From JAXHTH01 sp034211115 (GTDB taxonomy: Bacteria > Planctomycetota > Phycisphaerae > Phycisphaerales > SM1A02): DNA of 58,816 bases. Where the stretch lies: contig JAXHTH010000065.1 in assembly GCA_034211115.1 (NCBI GenBank), positions 1 to 58,816 of the forward strand, written 5' to 3'. Under the pieces are notes generated by a model. That model did no database searches. It was not told the origin of the DNA and worked only from the letters and a program-made list of their open reading frames with translations. Below, one piece after another: positions 56,975-58,816 of this stretch (positions are counted from its first letter, which is position 1; each line of letters opens with the position of its first letter). Both the position numbers and the translations under genes were made by a program.

Positions 56975-57481
56975 ATGACTCATCGCCGTGTCCCCCACAG
57001 AAGTCGCCGCTGTCTCACGTGTGGATATACCCTCGACGGATTGTCAGGGAAGCGTTGCCCAGAGTGTGGAAGGGAATTCGACGCGATTGATCCGAGGACG
57101 TTCCGGTGGGATCCCCCGATCGATAAGGACCATGCGAGAACGAAGAATGGCTGGATCGTCTCCCTGGTGTATGCGGCTCCTCAAATCGTGTCGCTCGTGT
57201 TCTGGATGAGGCACGCGATGAACCCCAGCGTCGCGCTTCCCTGGGGTGGTGTCGTTCGTTGGGCATCGCTTGGAACCGGGCCCTTTGCCGGACTCGTGAA
57301 CGAGTCAGGGAATCCGTGGGGGGTTGTCCTTCTGTTTGTGGCTATCTGGGCTTGCCTGATCGCCCTACTGCTGAGAACTCGCATGAGGAACGTCGCCTAC
57401 CTGGTGCATGCCGTTTTGTCGCTGCTCTGGCTGGTGTCAGGTTATTGGGCAGGATTGGTGTCCGGGTACTTTGTCACATGA
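56975..57481 (+). CDS. Zinc-ribbon integral membrane protein
   Basis: 168 residues. The N-terminal ribbon CLTCGYTLDGLSGKRCPECGREFD (residues 13-36) is followed by a short linker and three hydrophobic segments (about 65-82, 115-133, 140-160). The order, ribbon first and membrane part second, is the reverse of the neighbouring paralogue family and like the protein at 22854-23357. It is probably a membrane protein with a cytoplasmic metal site. Role unknown. Confidence 0.65.
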   Translation: MTHRRVPHRSRRCLTCGYTLDGLSGKRCPECGREFDAIDPRTFRWDPPIDKDHARTKNGWIVSLVYAAPQIVSLVFWMRHAMNPSVALPWGGVVRWASLGTGPFAGLVNESGNPWGVVLLFVAIWACLIALLLRTRMRNVAYLVHAVLSLLWLVSGYWAGLVSGYFVT

Positions 57482-57624
57482 TGTCGTGAGTCCAGCCTTG
57501 GTCTGACAACCGCATATTCTGGCGATCAGATGACGGATGTGCATCGCAGGACGCGGCGGCGTGAAGCGCTGAGACGCTGGATCGCTGCGCGGCGGGGCGG
57601 CCCTGTCGCCTAGGATCGTTGGAG

Positions 57625-58032
57625 ATGAGCAGTCACTCGCCCGAATCCTGGCCGACGGTGCAGCTTCGGCATGAGCTGCCGGACGGGGCAGCGCACGTGG
57701 ACTGGCTGCTGGGGACGGATCCGCGCGGCGAACAGCCGCTGATCACGTTCCGCCTGCCCCGGCGCATCGATGAGCTGCGGGCGGGGGAGACGATGGAGGC
57801 GGAGCGCATCGCCGATCATCGGCCGGCCTATCTGACGTATGAGGGGGCCGTCTCCGGGGGCCGGGGGACGGTGCGGCGACTGCGACGGGGGCGCATCCGC
57901 CGCTTCGATCCGCATCAGCCGCTCTGGCGCCTGACGGTGATCTGGGACGGCGATGGCGAGGCGGATCTCACGCAGCGCCTGCGCCTGGAGCTGCGGGGCG
58001 GGCACGGCGAGATCATCGCGGAAAGTCCTTGA
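57625..58032 (+). CDS. Stand-alone LigD phosphoesterase-like (DNA polymerase ligase N-terminal) protein
   Basis: 135 residues from ATG 57625, with AGGA 9 bases upstream. LRHELPDGAAHVDWLLG corresponds to the His-containing first strand of the LigD 3'-phosphoesterase domain, and DHRPAYLTYEGAVSGGRGTVRR to its H..xY..YEG.v..G.GTV motif. In LigD this domain trims 3' ends in non-homologous end joining. Here it is encoded alone, without ligase or polymerase domains and without ku nearby. Residue-level activity cannot be confirmed by eye. Confidence 0.6.
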   Translation: MSSHSPESWPTVQLRHELPDGAAHVDWLLGTDPRGEQPLITFRLPRRIDELRAGETMEAERIADHRPAYLTYEGAVSGGRGTVRRLRRGRIRRFDPHQPLWRLTVIWDGDGEADLTQRLRLELRGGHGEIIAESP

Positions 58033-58200
58033 TTTCCCGGCCGGGGGGGCCGGTAGAATGCATCATGGATGGACGGGGCGCGGGCGCGGCGGCTTGTGTC
58101 GCGCCGGCGCTTCCGGTAGAGTCGCCGACGGTGCGGCCGCGTGCGGAAGTGGATGGTGTGCGGCGGTCGGCGCTGCGGTCCTGCTGAGGAAGGAGCCGTC

Positions 58201-58683
58201 ATGGATCAGAAGAACTCCCCGAACCAGTCCCAGGGACAGGCCCCCGGAAGGGCCCCCGGAAGGGCCCCCGGATCCGCCCCCGGACAGGCCCCCGGACAGG
58301 CCCCGGGATCCAATCCCGGTCCGGCGCGTCCGACGGCCCCGCCGCGACCGGCCAAGCCGTCCAACCCCCTCGAGCCGGAGCCGGTGCAGATGGCCGAGTC
58401 CACCGGCCCCGTCGCCGCGCCGAAGAAGATCTCCGCCTTCGGCAAGGAGAGCACGCACGAGGACAAGTGGACGCGTTCACCCAACATCAACGAGACCGGG
58501 GCGATCCACGTGCGGACGTTCCACTCCAAGATCACCGACGACGCCCTGGCGTACATGGACCAGCAGATCAACGAGTGGCTCGATGCGCATCCCGAGTACG
58601 AGGTCAAGTTCGCCTCGATGACCGTGGGCACCCACAGCGGCAAGCTGAAGGAGCCGCACGTGATCTGCAGCGTCTGGGTGTGA
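58201..58683 (+). CDS. Small conserved-looking protein with Gly-Pro-Ala repeat leader
   Basis: 160 residues; GAGGAAGGAG lies before ATG 58201. Residues 12-38 are a [QRS]APG tetrapeptide repeat encoded by a 12-bp tandem array, followed by a Pro-rich linker. The last 60 residues form a compact domain (GAIHVRTFHSKITDDALAYMDQQINEWLD...FASMTVGTHSG...HVICSVWV). The domain is well ordered by composition, but I cannot name its family. Likely soluble. It is the last gene in the window and has a hairpin terminator. Confidence 0.7.
   Translation: MDQKNSPNQSQGQAPGRAPGRAPGSAPGQAPGQAPGSNPGPARPTAPPRPAKPSNPLEPEPVQMAESTGPVAAPKKISAFGKESTHEDKWTRSPNINETGAIHVRTFHSKITDDALAYMDQQINEWLDAHPEYEVKFASMTVGTHSGKLKEPHVICSVWV
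58234..58317 (+). repeat. 12-bp coding tandem repeat
   Basis: Six near-perfect 12-base units (GGACAGGCCCCC or GGAAGGGCCCCC) and a degenerate seventh, in frame, encode G-[QRS]-A-P. Copy number could vary by slippage without frameshift. Confidence 0.8.
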
Positions 58684-58724
58684 TCGGCCCCCGGGCGGCG
58701 CTTCGATGATCAACAGTCACTTCG

Positions 58725-58755
58725 GGCCCCGCGCCGCCGCGCGGGGCCATTTGTG
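58725..58755 (+). terminator. Hairpin terminator at the right end
   Basis: GGCCCCGCGC-CGCC-GCGCGGGGCC is a perfect 10-bp-arm hairpin followed by ATTTGTGTG, 42 bases after the stop at 58683. The T content is modest, but the stem is very stable. Confidence 0.55.
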
Positions 58756-58816
58756 TGCGTTGACGGGCGGCGTCATACGGAGTTCGTGTGACATGCAGTG
58801 ACGCGTTCCCCTCCCC

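Overview
The window is a GC-rich bacterial chromosome segment, most likely from a member of the Planctomycetota close to Phycisphaerae. This rests on several features seen here: exported beta-propeller proteins with dockerin-like tails built on a DGDxDTADLLxLLxxWG unit, membrane proteins with a CPxCxYDLR...CPECG zinc ribbon, an ECF sigma factor with a membrane anti-sigma factor, and some GTG/TTG starts. The taxon is an inference; no rRNA gene is present. No CRISPR array, phage, transposase or tRNA was recognised.

Layout. 1-5.6 kb: the last codons of one dockerin-tailed protein, then a 14-repeat exported protein and an FG-GAP-like seven-repeat protein with the same tail. 5.7-11.4 kb (minus strand): a hoxF-hoxU-hoxY-hoxH-hoxW operon for a group 3d NAD-linked bidirectional [NiFe] hydrogenase, closed by a single-domain response regulator. 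No hyp maturation genes are in view. 11.5-18.2 kb (minus): an M28B peptidase, dihydrolipoamide dehydrogenase and a GH35-like protein with an altered active site. 18.4-22.8 kb (plus): a TolC-type lipoprotein, a HlyD-type adaptor and a CpeT/CpcT-like lipoprotein, with no inner-membrane transporter. 22.9-31.7 kb: two small membrane proteins, a tricorn-type protease, a DUF2179 membrane protein, a B12-binding/MeaB fusion and metG.

31.9-45.2 kb: a YVTN-type propeller with dockerin-like tail, an ECF sigma/anti-sigma/exported TPR protein set, comEC, a VKOR-DsbA-DsbA fusion and argS. 45.3-47.0 kb: two GyrI-like proteins (one fused to AraC) around a long inverted repeat. 47.2-57.5 kb: a dispersed paralogous family of zinc-ribbon membrane proteins, two of them carrying ankyrin repeats and two overlapping, plus decayed head and tail fragments. 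Between them lie an ArsR-methyltransferase with a TPR lipoprotein, and a BNR-repeat propeller with dockerin-like tail. The right end has a stand-alone LigD-PE-like protein and a small protein with a 12-bp tandem repeat.

Noncoding sequence is unusually structured. A composite intergenic element occurs four times. Short palindromes close several genes. A -10-like hexamer (TAYRAT-like, after a GC-rich block) sits upstream of many starts, in several cases only 6-9 bases from the start codon, suggesting leaderless mRNAs. The best candidates for something undescribed are the ankyrin/zinc-ribbon paralogue family with its associated composite element, and the two-times-seven-repeat dockerin-tailed protein.
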